Of a stretch of 64,000 nt of DNA, positions 29,877 to 40,585 are shown piece after piece. Below the pieces are notes generated by a model that was given only the letters and a program-made list of their open reading frames with translations, was not told the origin of the DNA and ran no database searches. A program made the position numbers and the translations under genes. Source of the DNA: Mesobacillus sp. S13. GTDB taxonomy: Bacteria; Bacillota; Bacilli; Bacillales; Cytobacillaceae. The stretch spans positions 216,001-280,000 of the forward strand of contig NZ_CP084622.1 of the NCBI RefSeq assembly GCF_020422885.1, in the 5' to 3' direction. Numbering within the stretch: position 1 is the first letter of the stretch; each line of letters opens with the position of its first letter.

Positions 29877-30895
29877 TGACAAAAGACCAATTAATAATGG
29901 GAATAGAGACGAGCTGTGATGAAACGGCTGTTGCGATTGTGAAAAATGGACGGGAGATTCTTGCGAATGTCGTCGCTTCTCAGATTGAGAGCCATAAGCG
30001 CTTTGGCGGCGTTGTACCTGAAATCGCTTCTAGGCATCATGTTGAACAGATCACTCTTGTTTTAGAGGAAGCTTTAGCCCAGGCAAAGGTTGATGTAAAG
30101 GACCTGGATGCGATTGCTGTTACAGAAGGCCCAGGTCTAGTAGGCGCTTTATTGATCGGCGTTAATGCTGCCAAAGCACTGGCGTTTGCGAATGGAATAC
30201 CACTCGTTGGCGTCCATCATATTGCGGGCCATATCTATGCGAACCGTCTAATTGCTGAAATGAACTTCCCGCTGCTGTCACTAGTCGTATCTGGCGGGCA
30301 CACTGAGCTCGTATATATGAAAGAACACGGTCATTTCGAGGTAATAGGCGAGACAAGAGATGATGCTGCAGGGGAAGCGTATGACAAGGTAGCAAGGACA
30401 TTGCATCTTCCATATCCGGGTGGTCCACATATTGACAGGCTTGCCCATGAAGGAAAGGCAACGATTGACTTGCCACGTGCATGGCTCGAAGAAGGCTCTT
30501 ATGATTTTAGTTTCAGCGGTTTGAAGTCTGCTGTTATCAATGTTGTGCATAATGCCCAGCAGCGAGGCGAGGAAATAGCGCCTGAAGACCTTGCAGCTAG
30601 TTTCCAGGAAAGTGTGATCGATGTACTTGTCACTAAAACACAAAGAGCTGTTAAGGAGTACGGAGTAAAACAGGTTCTTCTTGCTGGAGGAGTTGCAGCG
30701 AATAAGGGATTGAGAGAAAAACTATCCACAGAATTTGTAGATTCGGATGTGGAAATTGTTATTCCTCCATTGTCTTTGTGCACAGATAATGCTGCCATGA
30801 TTGCTGCTGCAGGAAGTGTTATGTATGAAAAAGGCCAGCGAGCTGATTTAACTTTGAATGGAAATCCAGGTCTAGAGATTACTATCCACAACTAA
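29876..30895 (+). CDS. tsaD: tRNA N6-adenosine threonylcarbamoyltransferase TsaD
   Basis: TsaD is the catalytic subunit that transfers the threonylcarbamoyl group to tRNA A37. At 339 residues it has [14 protein letters not shown] at the N-terminus and the metal-binding HIAGH (His115 and His119). [12 protein letters not shown] and [15 protein letters not shown] complete the ASKHA core. ATG 29876 overlaps the rimI stop (TAATG). A GTG at 29861 is in frame but less likely. It ends the t6A operon and is followed by a DnaA-box cluster. Confidence 0.95.
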   Translation: MTKDQLIMGIETSCDETAVAIVKNGREILANVVASQIESHKRFGGVVPEIASRHHVEQITLVLEEALAQAKVDVKDLDAIAVTEGPGLVGALLIGVNAAKALAFANGIPLVGVHHIAGHIYANRLIAEMNFPLLSLVVSGGHTELVYMKEHGHFEVIGETRDDAAGEAYDKVARTLHLPYPGGPHIDRLAHEGKATIDLPRAWLEEGSYDFSFSGLKSAVINVVHNAQQRGEEIAPEDLAASFQESVIDVLVTKTQRAVKEYGVKQVLLAGGVAANKGLREKLSTEFVDSDVEIVIPPLSLCTDNAAMIAAAGSVMYEKGQRADLTLNGNPGLEITIHN

Positions 30896-30929
30896 AGTCG
30901 CAAGAGAAAAAAATGTTGTCAGACTCTTC

Positions 30930-31102
30930 TGTGGATATGTTAGTGTTTTAGATGTTAATCTGTGTATAATGTGGATAAAATCAGCTGTTTTTGTGGATAA
31001 TGTGGAAAACTATCTGGATAAGCTATAAATCAGTCTTTACTATGTGAATAACTATGTGAACAAAAAGTCCCGGTTTTTAAATCGGGGCTTTTTTGTGGAT
31101 TA
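30930..31102. other. DnaA-box cluster downstream of tsaD
   Basis: Two perfect copies of TGTGGATAA (the reverse of TTATCCACA) lie at 30970-30978 and 30992-31000. Near matches in the same orientation are at 30930, 30961, 31001, 31013, 31043, 31055 and 31094. That is nine sites in 173 bp, all pointing the same way. From memory, B. subtilis has a DnaA-binding cluster at this same gcp(tsaD)-ydiF junction. Confidence 0.8.
31062..31094 (+). terminator. terminator of the tsaE-tsaD operon
   Basis: AAAAAGTCCCG (31062-31072) pairs with CGGGGCTTTTT (31083-31093), one G-U pair, with a T-run. It lies inside the DnaA-box cluster. Confidence 0.88.
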
Positions 31103-31227
31103 TTTGCGATTTTTATAGAATATTGTCGAACAAATGCTGTTTATGTCATTTGAGATTAATTAAAAAGCGAAAGTCTTGGTTGGTGAAAACTCTTTTATAG
31201 AGCAAATGCGCTATACCTATTTTCAAC

Positions 31228-31262
31228 ACAAAAAAATACCGGACACATTCATGTCCGGTATT
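31228..31262 (-). terminator. ydiF terminator (minus strand)
   Basis: AATACCGGACA (31235-31245) pairs with TGTCCGGTATT (31252-31262). On the minus strand the stem is followed by a T-run. Between 31103 and 31227 nothing else is seen. Confidence 0.9.
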
Positions 31263-31269
31263 TCACTTA

Positions 31270-33198
31270 TTAAGCCAGCTCTGTCCACTCTTCCATCAAT
31301 TCATCGAGTGCCTCTTTGGCGGCTTCAATTTTGCTATTGATTTCTCCAGCTTTTTCGTGATCCTGGAAGATTTCAGGGTCACAGAGCAATTCTTCATATT
31401 CAGCGACTTCCAACTCTAGTTGTTCAATTTTTGCTTCCACTTCTTCCATGCGGCGTTTGCGCTGGCGTTCGAGTTTTTTGGCTTCTTTGTCCTGCTGGTA
31501 GGAGGTCTTGTCCTGCTTGGAGTTGTCCACAACACTTCCCGATGCTTTGGCAGCCTGTTCGGCCATGGCTCGCAGCTCTTCCTGCTCCAGCTTTTTCTCG
31601 ACATAGTAATCGTAATCACCAAGGTATTCCGTTGCACCGCCTCGATCGAGCTCGAGTACTTTTGTGGCTATCCTATTGATAAAATAACGGTCATGTGAGA
31701 CGAACAGGATGGTGCCTGGATAATCGATCAGTGCATTTTCAAGAACTTCTTTGCTGTCCAGATCAAGGTGGTTTGTCGGCTCGTCCAGAATTAAGAAATT
31801 CGAGTTCTGCAGCATCAGCTTGGCCAGTGCCAAACGTGCTTTTTCGCCACCGCTAAGCGTGGAAACGATCTTTAGGACATCGTCTCCTGAGAATAGGAAG
31901 TTCCCCAGGACGGTACGGATCTCTTTTTCGGATTTCAATGGGTATTCATCCCAGAGTTCATTCAAAACCTTTTTGTTCGAGCTAAGTTCTGCCTGTTCCT
32001 GATCATAGTAGCCAATCGAGACATTAGAACCGTATTGAATATTCCCTTTAATCGAAGGCAGTTTCTCCACGATGGTTTTTAATAAAGTTGATTTACCAAC
32101 GCCATTTGGTCCAACCAGTGCCGTGCTGTCTCCACGTGAAAGATTGAAAAAGATATTTTCAGATACGATGTCATTGTGATAGCCGACAGATAGGGCATCA
32201 ACCTTCATGACATCGTTGCCGCTTTGTCGTTCGATTTGAAAGCTGAATGAGGCAGATTTTTCATCTCCCTTGGGCCTGTCCATGCGATCGATTTTTTCCA
32301 GCTGCTTCCGACGGCTTTGGGCACGCTTGGTTGTGGATGCCCTGGCCAAGTTCCTCTGGATAAAATCCTGGAGCTTGGAGATTTCATCCTGCTGCTTCTC
32401 ATACAGTTTCATGTCGCGTTCGTAATTCGCAGCTTTCTGATTTAAGTACGAGCTGTAATTGCCAGGAAACTTTGTCAGCTGATGGCGGGAAATTTCATAA
32501 ACCTGGTTGACGACTTTATCAAGGAAATACCGGTCGTGGGATACAATCAAGATTGCGCCGTTGTAGCCCTGCAAATACTGCTCAAGCCACGATAGCGTGT
32601 CAATATCAAGATGGTTCGTCGGTTCATCGAGAATCAAAATATCCGGACGGGTCAATAAAAGTTTCGCCAATGCGAGTCTAGTTTTTTGTCCCCCGCTTAA
32701 AGTGGATATTTTTGTGGAATAATCAAAAGAATGGAAGTTAAGGCCGTGAAGGACGGAACGAATATCGGCTTCATATTGGTAGCCGCCTTTTTCCTTGAAC
32801 TGGACCTGCAGCAGGTCATAATCTTTTAAAACCCTGTCGTATTCTGTCTGGTTAGAAAGAATGTCAGGATCCGACATCTTTTCTTCCAATCTGCGCAAGT
32901 CTTTTTCCATCCTGTGCAGATGGTCAAAAACGGCCAGCATTTCATCCCAGATGCTTTTCTCGGATTCCAGCCCGGTATTCTGGGCGAGATAGCCAATCAT
33001 CGTCCCTTTAGGACGGATGATTTCTCCGCCATCATGGGATTCATACCCGGCAATGATTTTCAGCAGGGTTGATTTTCCTGCTCCGTTCCTTCCAACAAGC
33101 GCAACACGGTCGTTGGTCTGTATTTCAAACTTTATATTCGATAAAATAAGATCAGCAGCAAAATATTTTGATAGCTGATTAACCTGTAATAAAATCAT
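31270..33198 (-). CDS. ydiF: ABC-F family ATPase YdiF
   Basis: A soluble ABC-F protein of 642 residues with two ABC domains and no membrane segments. Domain 1 has Walker A GRNGAGKST (36-44), signature LSGGQK and Walker B ILDEPTNHLD. Domain 2 has GPNGVGKST (363-371), LSGGEK and a second LDEPTNHLD. Between them is the linker typical of ribosome-binding ABC-F proteins, and the C-terminus is a charged coiled coil. The family acts on translating ribosomes at the E site; whether this member confers antibiotic resistance cannot be told. GAGGTGA precedes the ATG. It is convergent with tsaD and divergent from moaC. Confidence 0.92.
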   Translation of the reverse strand: MILLQVNQLSKYFAADLILSNIKFEIQTNDRVALVGRNGAGKSTLLKIIAGYESHDGGEIIRPKGTMIGYLAQNTGLESEKSIWDEMLAVFDHLHRMEKDLRRLEEKMSDPDILSNQTEYDRVLKDYDLLQVQFKEKGGYQYEADIRSVLHGLNFHSFDYSTKISTLSGGQKTRLALAKLLLTRPDILILDEPTNHLDIDTLSWLEQYLQGYNGAILIVSHDRYFLDKVVNQVYEISRHQLTKFPGNYSSYLNQKAANYERDMKLYEKQQDEISKLQDFIQRNLARASTTKRAQSRRKQLEKIDRMDRPKGDEKSASFSFQIERQSGNDVMKVDALSVGYHNDIVSENIFFNLSRGDSTALVGPNGVGKSTLLKTIVEKLPSIKGNIQYGSNVSIGYYDQEQAELSSNKKVLNELWDEYPLKSEKEIRTVLGNFLFSGDDVLKIVSTLSGGEKARLALAKLMLQNSNFLILDEPTNHLDLDSKEVLENALIDYPGTILFVSHDRYFINRIATKVLELDRGGATEYLGDYDYYVEKKLEQEELRAMAEQAAKASGSVVDNSKQDKTSYQQDKEAKKLERQRKRRMEEVEAKIEQLELEVAEYEELLCDPEIFQDHEKAGEINSKIEAAKEALDELMEEWTELA

Positions 33199-33292
33199 TA
33201 TTTTTCACCTCTATTGCCTTAGAGATAGTGTAACCCATTAATATAGGCACGGCAATATGTGCGAACTGCTATAGGTTATATGGTATTGAAAT

Positions 33293-33342
33293 TTCACTTT
33301 GTATTGTGAACACTGAAACAAAGTTCACACACAAGTTTGACA
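33293..33342 (+). promoter_or_regulatory. operator-like inverted repeats and -35 box before moaC
   Basis: TTCAC (33293-33297) / GTGAA (33306-33310) and TGTGAAC (33305-33311) / GTTCACA (33323-33329) overlap. TTGACA (33337-33342) follows. The half sites resemble those of Rex (TTGTGAA...TTCACAA), but the spacing is longer than a standard Rex operator. No good -10 fits before the moaC ribosome site. Confidence 0.4.
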
Positions 33343-33377
33343 AAATAGTGTATCATTTGATAGAAAGGAGCTTACAT

Positions 33378-33872
33378 ATGGCAGAATTTACTCATTTTAA
33401 CGAAGAGGGCAGAGCAAAGATGGTCGATGTCAGTGAAAAACCGGAGACGGTCCGTACGGCAGTCGCCCATTCAAGCATAACCGTGAATGAAGATATATAT
33501 GTGAGAATCACTGAAAATAAAATGAAAAAAGGGGATGTACTGGCTGTCGCGCAAGTAGCAGGCATCATGGCGGCGAAAAAAACGTCTGAAATCATCCCGA
33601 TGTGCCACCCGATTCCACTGACAGGGATTGACCTTTCATTCGATTGGGAGCAAAATGGAAATGACTATGTTTTAAATATCTCCGCAGCTGTAAAAACAAA
33701 AGGGAATACAGGTGTGGAAATGGAAGCGTTAACAGCAGCTTCAGCATGTGCGCTGACTGTTTATGATATGTGCAAGGCCGTTGATAAGGGCATGGTAATT
33801 GGAAAGACCTATCTGGTCGAAAAAACCGGTGGTAAGAACGGCGATTTCAAGAGAGAAGAAAAGTTGAGATAG
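33378..33872 (+). CDS. moaC: cyclic pyranopterin monophosphate synthase MoaC
   Basis: MoaC completes the first step of molybdenum cofactor synthesis, forming cPMP from the MoaA product. The 164-residue protein has the family landmarks [67 protein letters not shown] and the final [12 protein letters not shown] 33378 is chosen because AAAGGAG lies 7 nt upstream. The frame is open further back, through the operator-like sequence. It is followed 27 bp later by rex. The other moa genes are not in this window. Confidence 0.94.
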   Translation: MAEFTHFNEEGRAKMVDVSEKPETVRTAVAHSSITVNEDIYVRITENKMKKGDVLAVAQVAGIMAAKKTSEIIPMCHPIPLTGIDLSFDWEQNGNDYVLNISAAVKTKGNTGVEMEALTAASACALTVYDMCKAVDKGMVIGKTYLVEKTGGKNGDFKREEKLR

Positions 33873-33899
33873 AAATACGGACAGGGTGGAGGATGGAGA

Positions 33900-34565
33900 A
33901 TGACGAATGATGCTATGAAGATTCCGCAGGCAACCGCAAAACGTTTGCCGCTGTATTACCGGTTCTTATTGAACTTGCATTCTTCAGGAAAGCAAAGGGT
34001 ATCATCAGCGGAATTAAGTGAAGCGGTAAAAGTGGATTCAGCGACAATCCGCAGGGATTTTTCCTACTTTGGAGCTTTGGGTAAAAAGGGGTACGGCTAT
34101 AATGTCAATTACCTGCTGACCTTTTTCCGAAAGACGCTGGATCAGGATGAATTGACGAAGGTTGCCTTGATCGGAGTCGGTAATCTGGGAACAGCGTTTC
34201 TGAACTACAATTTTTCAAAGAACAATAATACGAAAATCGAGATTGCCTTTGACGTAGATCCAGGCAAAGTGGGCACGAAGATTGGTGACGTAGCAGTGTA
34301 CCATATGGATGATCTCGACAAAGTTGTCGTAGAGGAAGGCATCCAGGTGGCAATCCTGACAGTCCCGTCTGCTGTCGCACAGCCGATAACAGACCGATTG
34401 GTGCAGGCAAATATCAAAGGAATCCTGAACTTCACGCCGGCGAGGCTGAACGTGCCTTCATCGATCAGGATCCATCATATTGATTTGGCAGTTGAATTGC
34501 AATCATTGATCTATTTCTTAAAGCATTACCCGACAGATACCGAACCAACAGAATCGGCAGAATAA
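33900..34565 (+). CDS. rex: redox-sensing transcriptional repressor Rex
   Basis: Rex senses the NADH/NAD ratio and represses fermentation and respiration genes when NADH is low. The 221-residue protein has an N-terminal winged helix (about 15-80, [35 protein letters not shown]) and a Rossmann fold with GVGNLGTAF near residue 93. The C-terminal swapped helix ([13 protein letters not shown]) is also present. The ATG follows GGTGGAGGA. It is probably co-transcribed with moaC. Confidence 0.95.
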   Translation: MTNDAMKIPQATAKRLPLYYRFLLNLHSSGKQRVSSAELSEAVKVDSATIRRDFSYFGALGKKGYGYNVNYLLTFFRKTLDQDELTKVALIGVGNLGTAFLNYNFSKNNNTKIEIAFDVDPGKVGTKIGDVAVYHMDDLDKVVVEEGIQVAILTVPSAVAQPITDRLVQANIKGILNFTPARLNVPSSIRIHHIDLAVELQSLIYFLKHYPTDTEPTESAE

Positions 34566-34599
34566 AAAGTAGCTCCTTCAGAGGAAGGAGCTACTTTTT
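34564..34599. terminator. bidirectional terminator between rex and ydiK
   Basis: GTAGCTCCTTC (34569-34579), AGAG loop, GAAGGAGCTAC (34584-34594), flanked by A5 and T5. The stop codons of both convergent genes fall in it. Confidence 0.95.
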
Positions 34600-34791
34600 C
34601 TTTATATTCTTCAATTTGAAATGAAAAAGGATCATCCTGATGCCAGAACCAAAGTCGAACGTGGCAAGAGCCACTAGCAAGTAGCTGAAGAATCCCCATC
34701 CTGAATCGTTTACATTCTGGATGGCGAAATAGGTGAATAAGCTGCCTAACAAGATGTAGACAATGCCTGAAAATAAAGGCGATTGTTTCAT
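34591..34791 (-). CDS. ydiK: small membrane protein YdiK
   Basis: A 66-residue protein with two predicted membrane helices (LFSGIVYILLGSLFTYFAIQ and FFSYLLVALATFDFGSGIRMILF) and a basic C-terminus. It matches the YdiK (DUF4305) family, of unknown function. It lies 3 bp after the ydiL stop on the minus strand, so the two form an operon, as in B. subtilis. Confidence 0.85.
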   Translation of the reverse strand: MKQSPLFSGIVYILLGSLFTYFAIQNVNDSGWGFFSYLLVALATFDFGSGIRMILFHFKLKNIKKK

Positions 34792-34794
34792 AAC

Positions 34795-35526
34795 TTAGAA
34801 TCCCCCAATAAAACCTTGAATTTTCTCTGCTTCTTTTATCATTCTCTCAATGTCTTCCCTAAATACGGATTGAAGCAGAACAACCATTGTATTCATTGTA
34901 ACATGGGCGATGATTGGCACGATGATCCGCTTTGTTTTTACATAAAGGAAAGCAAAAGTGAACCCCATTGCAGAGTACAAGATCACATGCTCTGGTTCCA
35001 TATGTGCAAGCGCAAAAATAACAGAGCTGATCAATCCAGCGAAAAAGAAATTCATTTTCTTATGCAGGCTGCCGAAAATGATCTTACGGAAGACGATTTC
35101 CTCTAATATAGGGCCGATGATCGAACTGACCAAAATGACAACCGGGAACATTTCAATCAGCTTAATGATTTCCTGGGTATTCTCAGATCCCATTTCGATG
35201 CCAAGCATATTTTCGATATTGGCGGCGATTGATTGCGCGAACAGTGCGAGGAATACACCTGCGAAAGCCCAGGCGGCTGAGCTTGCTGGAGAGGACGCAT
35301 CACGTAAGTCCGCATGAGATCTGCGTTCTTTCCTCAAAAGCAAAAGCACGATGACTAGTGTCAGTGAAAAGCTGATCACAAGCCAGTATGGAATCGAGAG
35401 GGTTTCCATTTCTTCCAGGCTCTTTCCCATTGCAGCACCGGTGAAGGCGACAATCGGGATGCCAATCAGGCTTGAAAGCTGCATGACTATATAGGCGATA
35501 ATGATGTACCAATATTCCTTTTTCAA
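34795..35526 (-). CDS. ydiL: CPBP-family intramembrane metalloprotease YdiL
   Basis: A polytopic membrane protein of 243 residues of the CPBP (Abi, CAAX-protease-like) family. The motif EExxxR appears in ILEEIVFRKIIFG, and the other catalytic histidines lie in FALAHMEPEH and IIAHVTMN. Start codon TTG (complement at 35524-35526) follows AAGGAG with an 8-nt gap. The substrate is unknown. It is co-directional with ydiK. Confidence 0.88.
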   Translation of the reverse strand: MKKEYWYIIIAYIVMQLSSLIGIPIVAFTGAAMGKSLEEMETLSIPYWLVISFSLTLVIVLLLLRKERRSHADLRDASSPASSAAWAFAGVFLALFAQSIAANIENMLGIEMGSENTQEIIKLIEMFPVVILVSSIIGPILEEIVFRKIIFGSLHKKMNFFFAGLISSVIFALAHMEPEHVILYSAMGFTFAFLYVKTKRIIVPIIAHVTMNTMVVLLQSVFREDIERMIKEAEKIQGFIGGF

Positions 35527-35772
35527 TAGAAAAACTCCTTATCAATGCAGATAATATATGTCCTGAAATTTTACGTAATAATAAGCCGACCTGTAAAATA
35601 AAATACGAGGACAGCTTTGGTTTGGATAGACACTGTCTTTATTCTACTAATAAATGATTGGAAAGTTCAAATTGTAGGGTCAGGAGAAAAAAGGTGAAAC
35701 CAAGTTTTAATCATTTTGGAATAGCACATACAGGATAAGGTGAATTATTTTTTGAAAAGGGTCGGAGGAAAT

Positions 35773-36300
35773 ATGATCTATTTGGAAACGTCAAGGCTGA
35801 AACTGCGTGACTGGTCAGCAGAAGATCTGGAGCACTTTGCAAAAATGAATGCGGACCAGGAGGTCATGAAGTATTTTGCCAATACTTTATCAGAAGAAGA
35901 AACGCATCAATTTTATCAAAACATCATCTCCGAGCTGGAGGAATGCGGCTATGGGCTGTATGCTGTTGAAGTCAAGGAGACGAAAGAATATATAGGTTTT
36001 ATAGGATTTCACAGGGCAACTTTCGAAGCGGATTTTACCCCTTGTATTGAAATTGGCTGGAGGCTCAAGAAAGAGGCATGGGGAAATGGGTATGCAACGG
36101 AAGGGGCTAAGGCCTGTCTGGAGTATGGATTTAATGAACTGGGCTTTAGCAAGGTCGTCAGTTTCACAGCTGAGATCAACAGACCTTCTATAAATGTCAT
36201 GAAAAAAATCGGCATGAAGCCCGTTAAGACTTTTCAACATCCTAAAGTGGATATGGGCAGTCCTTTGAAGAGGCATGTCCTGTTTCAAATAGAATGTTAA
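35773..36300 (+). CDS. GNAT acetyltransferase, RimJ/RimL type
   Basis: A 175-residue GNAT protein resembling RimJ/RimL enzymes, which acetylate ribosomal-protein N-termini or other amines. It starts MIYLETSRLKLRDW, has the acetyl-CoA loop KKEAWGNGYATEGAKACLEYGF and ends with ...INVMKKIGMKPV. GGAGGAA lies 5 nt before ATG 35773; a longer frame from 35740 lacks such a site. The substrate cannot be predicted. It lies between ydiL (divergent) and groES and may be a strain-specific insertion. Confidence 0.85.
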   Translation: MIYLETSRLKLRDWSAEDLEHFAKMNADQEVMKYFANTLSEEETHQFYQNIISELEECGYGLYAVEVKETKEYIGFIGFHRATFEADFTPCIEIGWRLKKEAWGNGYATEGAKACLEYGFNELGFSKVVSFTAEINRPSINVMKKIGMKPVKTFQHPKVDMGSPLKRHVLFQIEC

Positions 36301-36379
36301 GGACGTCAGCAGAGAATTTTCCACGATTCGACAAGGGCATGGGAATCATAATTTTTTAAGAAAAAATCTTGCTTCACGC

Positions 36380-36445
36380 TTGCAAAAAAAATTGAGATTC
36401 ATTATTATATAAATTGTGTTAGCACTCTATTGAGGCGAGTGCTAA
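36380..36445 (+). promoter_or_regulatory. groESL promoter with CIRCE operator
   Basis: TTGCAA (36380-36385), 17-bp spacer, TATTAT (36403-36408). CIRCE follows at 36419-36445: TTAGCACTC, nine bases, GAGTGCTAA, a perfect match to the HrcA operator. This implies HrcA repression relieved by heat shock. Confidence 0.95.
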
Positions 36446-36484
36446 TAAAAATAATTTACATATAATTTGAGGAGGTTGTTTCAC

Positions 36485-36769
36485 TTGATCAAGCCACTAG
36501 GAGATCGCATTATTATCGAGCTTGTTGAGTCTGAAGAAAAAACTGCAAGCGGTATCGTGTTACCCGACACAGCGAAAGAGAAACCTCAAGAAGGTAAAGT
36601 CGTAGCTGTTGGAACTGGCCGTGTCCTTGAAAGCGGCGAGCGTGTTGCTCTTGAAGTTGAAGTCGGAAACCGCATTATCTTCTCAAAATACGCAGGCACA
36701 GAAGTGAAGTACCAGGGAACTGAGTATCTGATCCTACGTGAAAATGACATTTTAGCAGTAGTAGAATAA
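36485..36769 (+). CDS. groES: co-chaperonin GroES
   Basis: GroES caps the GroEL folding chamber. The 94-residue product begins [20 protein letters not shown] and includes the mobile loop ([12 protein letters not shown]) and the C-terminal [20 protein letters not shown] 36485 is the start, as in B. subtilis, with GAGGAGG 9 nt upstream. An in-frame TTG at 36467 overlaps the Shine-Dalgarno. CIRCE lies just before it and groEL 56 bp after it. Confidence 0.96.
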   Translation: MIKPLGDRIIIELVESEEKTASGIVLPDTAKEKPQEGKVVAVGTGRVLESGERVALEVEVGNRIIFSKYAGTEVKYQGTEYLILRENDILAVVE

Positions 36770-36810
36770 TCACTGCGATTATAAACAGAACTTTAAATTA
36801 AAAAATCTGA

Positions 36811-38454
<1,644 letters not shown>

Positions 38455-38494
38455 TCTGCCGCTTCACCCCTTTTTAAATAAAAGGCAAAAGCAA

Positions 38495-38543
38495 AGAGAA
38501 GCTCCCTGTAAGTTAAGTAAACTTATGGGAAGCTTCTTTTTTT
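38495..38543 (+). terminator. groESL terminator
   Basis: AGAGAAGCTCCC pairs with GGGAAGCTTCT with one bulge, and an inner TAAGTT/AACTTA extends the stem. A run of seven T follows. Confidence 0.85.
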
Positions 38544-38630
38544 GTTGTGCTGTATAAGCAGATAAATGAACCAACATACAATTTTTCGAATATGGTATTG
38601 CATAAATCAAATCAATACAGGGAGCAGGTT

Positions 38631-39359
38631 ATGCAAAATCATTATCATTATTCGAATAACAGGAATTCGACTGTCGTAGCTTTTGCTAGAGGCGATGTGA
38701 ATGGTGACAAGATTCCAGACGCAGTGTATGTTACTGGCATGAAAGAATCAGATGTTTCGATCATTAAAAACTTGACGCTTGTCATCCAGGACGGAGCAAC
38801 AGGAAACCTCACGCAGGTTCCGCTTAATGAAAATATGGGGTATCATCCGACTCTGTTTCTCGGTGATTTTACTGGAGATGGAGTAAGGGATATATTGATC
38901 ACCATAGCTACAGGGGGCAGCGGGGGGACAACTTACAATTATGTTTATACATTTGTTCATAACAATCTGCGCTTGTTATTCGATTCGGATGTCTATAACC
39001 AAATGTATCAATATGGGGTTACCTATAAAGATGACTACAAGGTTGAAGTGTTCAGCAGCCTAAACAACACAAAATATCTTATTGATTTGACTCTGAGAGA
39101 GCCGGAATATTTGAATGAGATATACGATACAAACGGGAAGCTTAAGTCAGCGGTCAATGGATGGGTGGATCCAATAAGCGGTTTATATCCAATCGACTTT
39201 GATTCCAATAAAATATATGAACTTTTGGCCTATCAGAAGATTTCAGGAAGATATCACGCTGATTCATTGGGCTTTATCCAGAATAGACTAAAATGGAACG
39301 GCTCCAGGTTCGTATTGGATTATCAAGATTTGGCGATTTTTGGTTCTCAAGTTGAGTAA
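38631..39359 (+). CDS. VCBS/FG-GAP-like repeat protein, cytoplasmic
   Basis: A 242-residue protein without a signal peptide or membrane helix. Two calcium-loop-like motifs are visible: GDVNGDKIPDAV at residues 21-32 and GDFTGDGVRDIL at 78-89. Both have the DxNxDxxxD or DxTxDxxxD spacing of FG-GAP/VCBS repeats. The rest is predicted beta-rich. The N-terminus is rich in His, Asn and Tyr (MQNHYHYSNNRN), a composition often seen in spore coat proteins. ATG 38631 follows GGGAGCAGG; an upstream in-frame start at 38547 lies in the groESL terminator region. Function unknown. Confidence 0.65.
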   Translation: MQNHYHYSNNRNSTVVAFARGDVNGDKIPDAVYVTGMKESDVSIIKNLTLVIQDGATGNLTQVPLNENMGYHPTLFLGDFTGDGVRDILITIATGGSGGTTYNYVYTFVHNNLRLLFDSDVYNQMYQYGVTYKDDYKVEVFSSLNNTKYLIDLTLREPEYLNEIYDTNGKLKSAVNGWVDPISGLYPIDFDSNKIYELLAYQKISGRYHADSLGFIQNRLKWNGSRFVLDYQDLAIFGSQVE

Positions 39360-39439
39360 ACGGTGATAATCCATTTCAGAAATTTTGTTGCGGCTGATAG
39401 GCTTGTATATCGCTCTAAAAATGCCCGGCATCTACTTCA

Positions 39440-39475
39440 TTCAATGCTGGGCAACCGACTTTTCAGAAGAGAAAA
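39440..39475. other. hairpin in the gap before the MerR-like gene
   Basis: TGCCCGGCAT and ATGCTGGGCA (about 39423-39454) pair over 10 bp with one G-U. T-richness follows only on the minus strand. In the rest of the 229-bp gap I see an extended -10 candidate (TGGTAGAAT near 39511-39519) and two copies of CCGATATG flanking it. Confidence 0.35.
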
Positions 39476-39588
39476 TAATTCCTAACCGATATGTCGAATA
39501 TCGTCAATTCTGGTAGAATGAAAATATAGCCGATATGACTCTTGCAAATATTGTTGAAACTCGTCATATTGGAGATAGGAGGTGCGAT

Positions 39589-40293
39589 ATGAGACACGAT
39601 ATACAACCGAATGAACAGGCATTCTCAACAAAAGAAGTGGCAGAAGCTGTTGGGATTGCAACCCCTACAGTTCGAAAGTACGGCCAAATCCTGGAGCGGA
39701 ATGGATATGAGTTTTTGAAGGATGGCGACCGGAGGATTTTTGTCCAATCCGATATTAGTGCGCTTATAGCGCTGCGCGATACGGACAAGCCATTGGACGA
39801 TACTGCTAAAGACCTTGTTGCCGAGCAAAAGGAGAGGCTGGATGAATCGGGCAGTACAGAGGTTGCAATCAACGATACATATGGGAATAACTTACCGCAG
39901 GATCCCGACCAATTAAAGGAGGTATTGCTTTTTGTGGTCAATGAACTGGCTGCCGCGCGTGAAATGAATATTCAGTTGAAAAACGATATGGCCCAGATGA
40001 AGACTAGTGTTTCCCAGCTTCAGCAGGATCATCATGTGATTAGTTCCAGTATCGGAAATTCTGCACAAAGAACAAATGCGAAAATTGAAAGATTACTTGA
40101 ACAGCAAAATGCCCATTACGAAGACTTGCTTCAGCAGGAGAGAGAGAGAAGTGAGCTCCTGCAAAAAGAGATTCAGAAAATGCGGGAAGAGCAAAAGGAT
40201 GAGTGGAACTCCCAGAGTGATTTTAACAAACGTCTGGAAGAGGAAATCAAGAATAGAAAATGGGGATGGCTAACAGCAATATTCCGGAAATAA
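39589..40293 (+). CDS. MerR-type HTH and coiled-coil protein (DUF3967 / RacA-like)
   Basis: A 234-residue protein in three parts. Residues about 12-60 form a MerR-like helix-turn-helix (AFSTKEVAEAVGIATPTVRKYGQIL...RRIFVQSDISAL). Residues about 95-215 are a long charged coiled coil (LKEVLLFVVNELAAAREM, then QQERERSELLQKEIQKMREEQK). The last residues KNRKWGWLTAIFRK form a short basic, aromatic tail that could bind membrane. This plan recalls RacA, which anchors chromosome origins at cell poles in sporulation, but sequence identity to RacA is not obvious. GGAGGTG precedes ATG 39589. It may bind DNA and bridge it to another structure. Confidence 0.7.
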   Translation: MRHDIQPNEQAFSTKEVAEAVGIATPTVRKYGQILERNGYEFLKDGDRRIFVQSDISALIALRDTDKPLDDTAKDLVAEQKERLDESGSTEVAINDTYGNNLPQDPDQLKEVLLFVVNELAAAREMNIQLKNDMAQMKTSVSQLQQDHHVISSSIGNSAQRTNAKIERLLEQQNAHYEDLLQQERERSELLQKEIQKMREEQKDEWNSQSDFNKRLEEEIKNRKWGWLTAIFRK

Positions 40294-40585
40294 GGTACAT
40301 GCAAGTCCTGGTAAAGGATCTTGCTGCCCTATATGAAATCGAGCACACTGATGGTGTTTGTGCCGTGTTTTAGACAGAATTATTGTATATCGCCTGACGA
40401 TACGCAATACAAAAACCTTTCAAACTGCCTCCGGAAAAAAGTCAGGTATTGTTCACCCCAACTTCAAAATCCAACAATTTCCCGAGAAATATCTACAATT
40501 TATGATTGGCGTTCGACAATATATCAGCACACATGAAAGGACATGGAGTCAATGTCTTTTGAGCGCTAATCTATGAATACATAAT
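40294..40585. other. gap with no recognisable gene
   Basis: About 290 bp. Short open frames are present but none has a ribosome site plus a recognisable product, and I see no structured RNA motif. Confidence 0.5.

Noticed and set aside
31420..31698. Plus-strand open frame opposite ydiF
   Set aside because: It is the mirror of the coiled-coil codons of ydiF and has no ribosome site.
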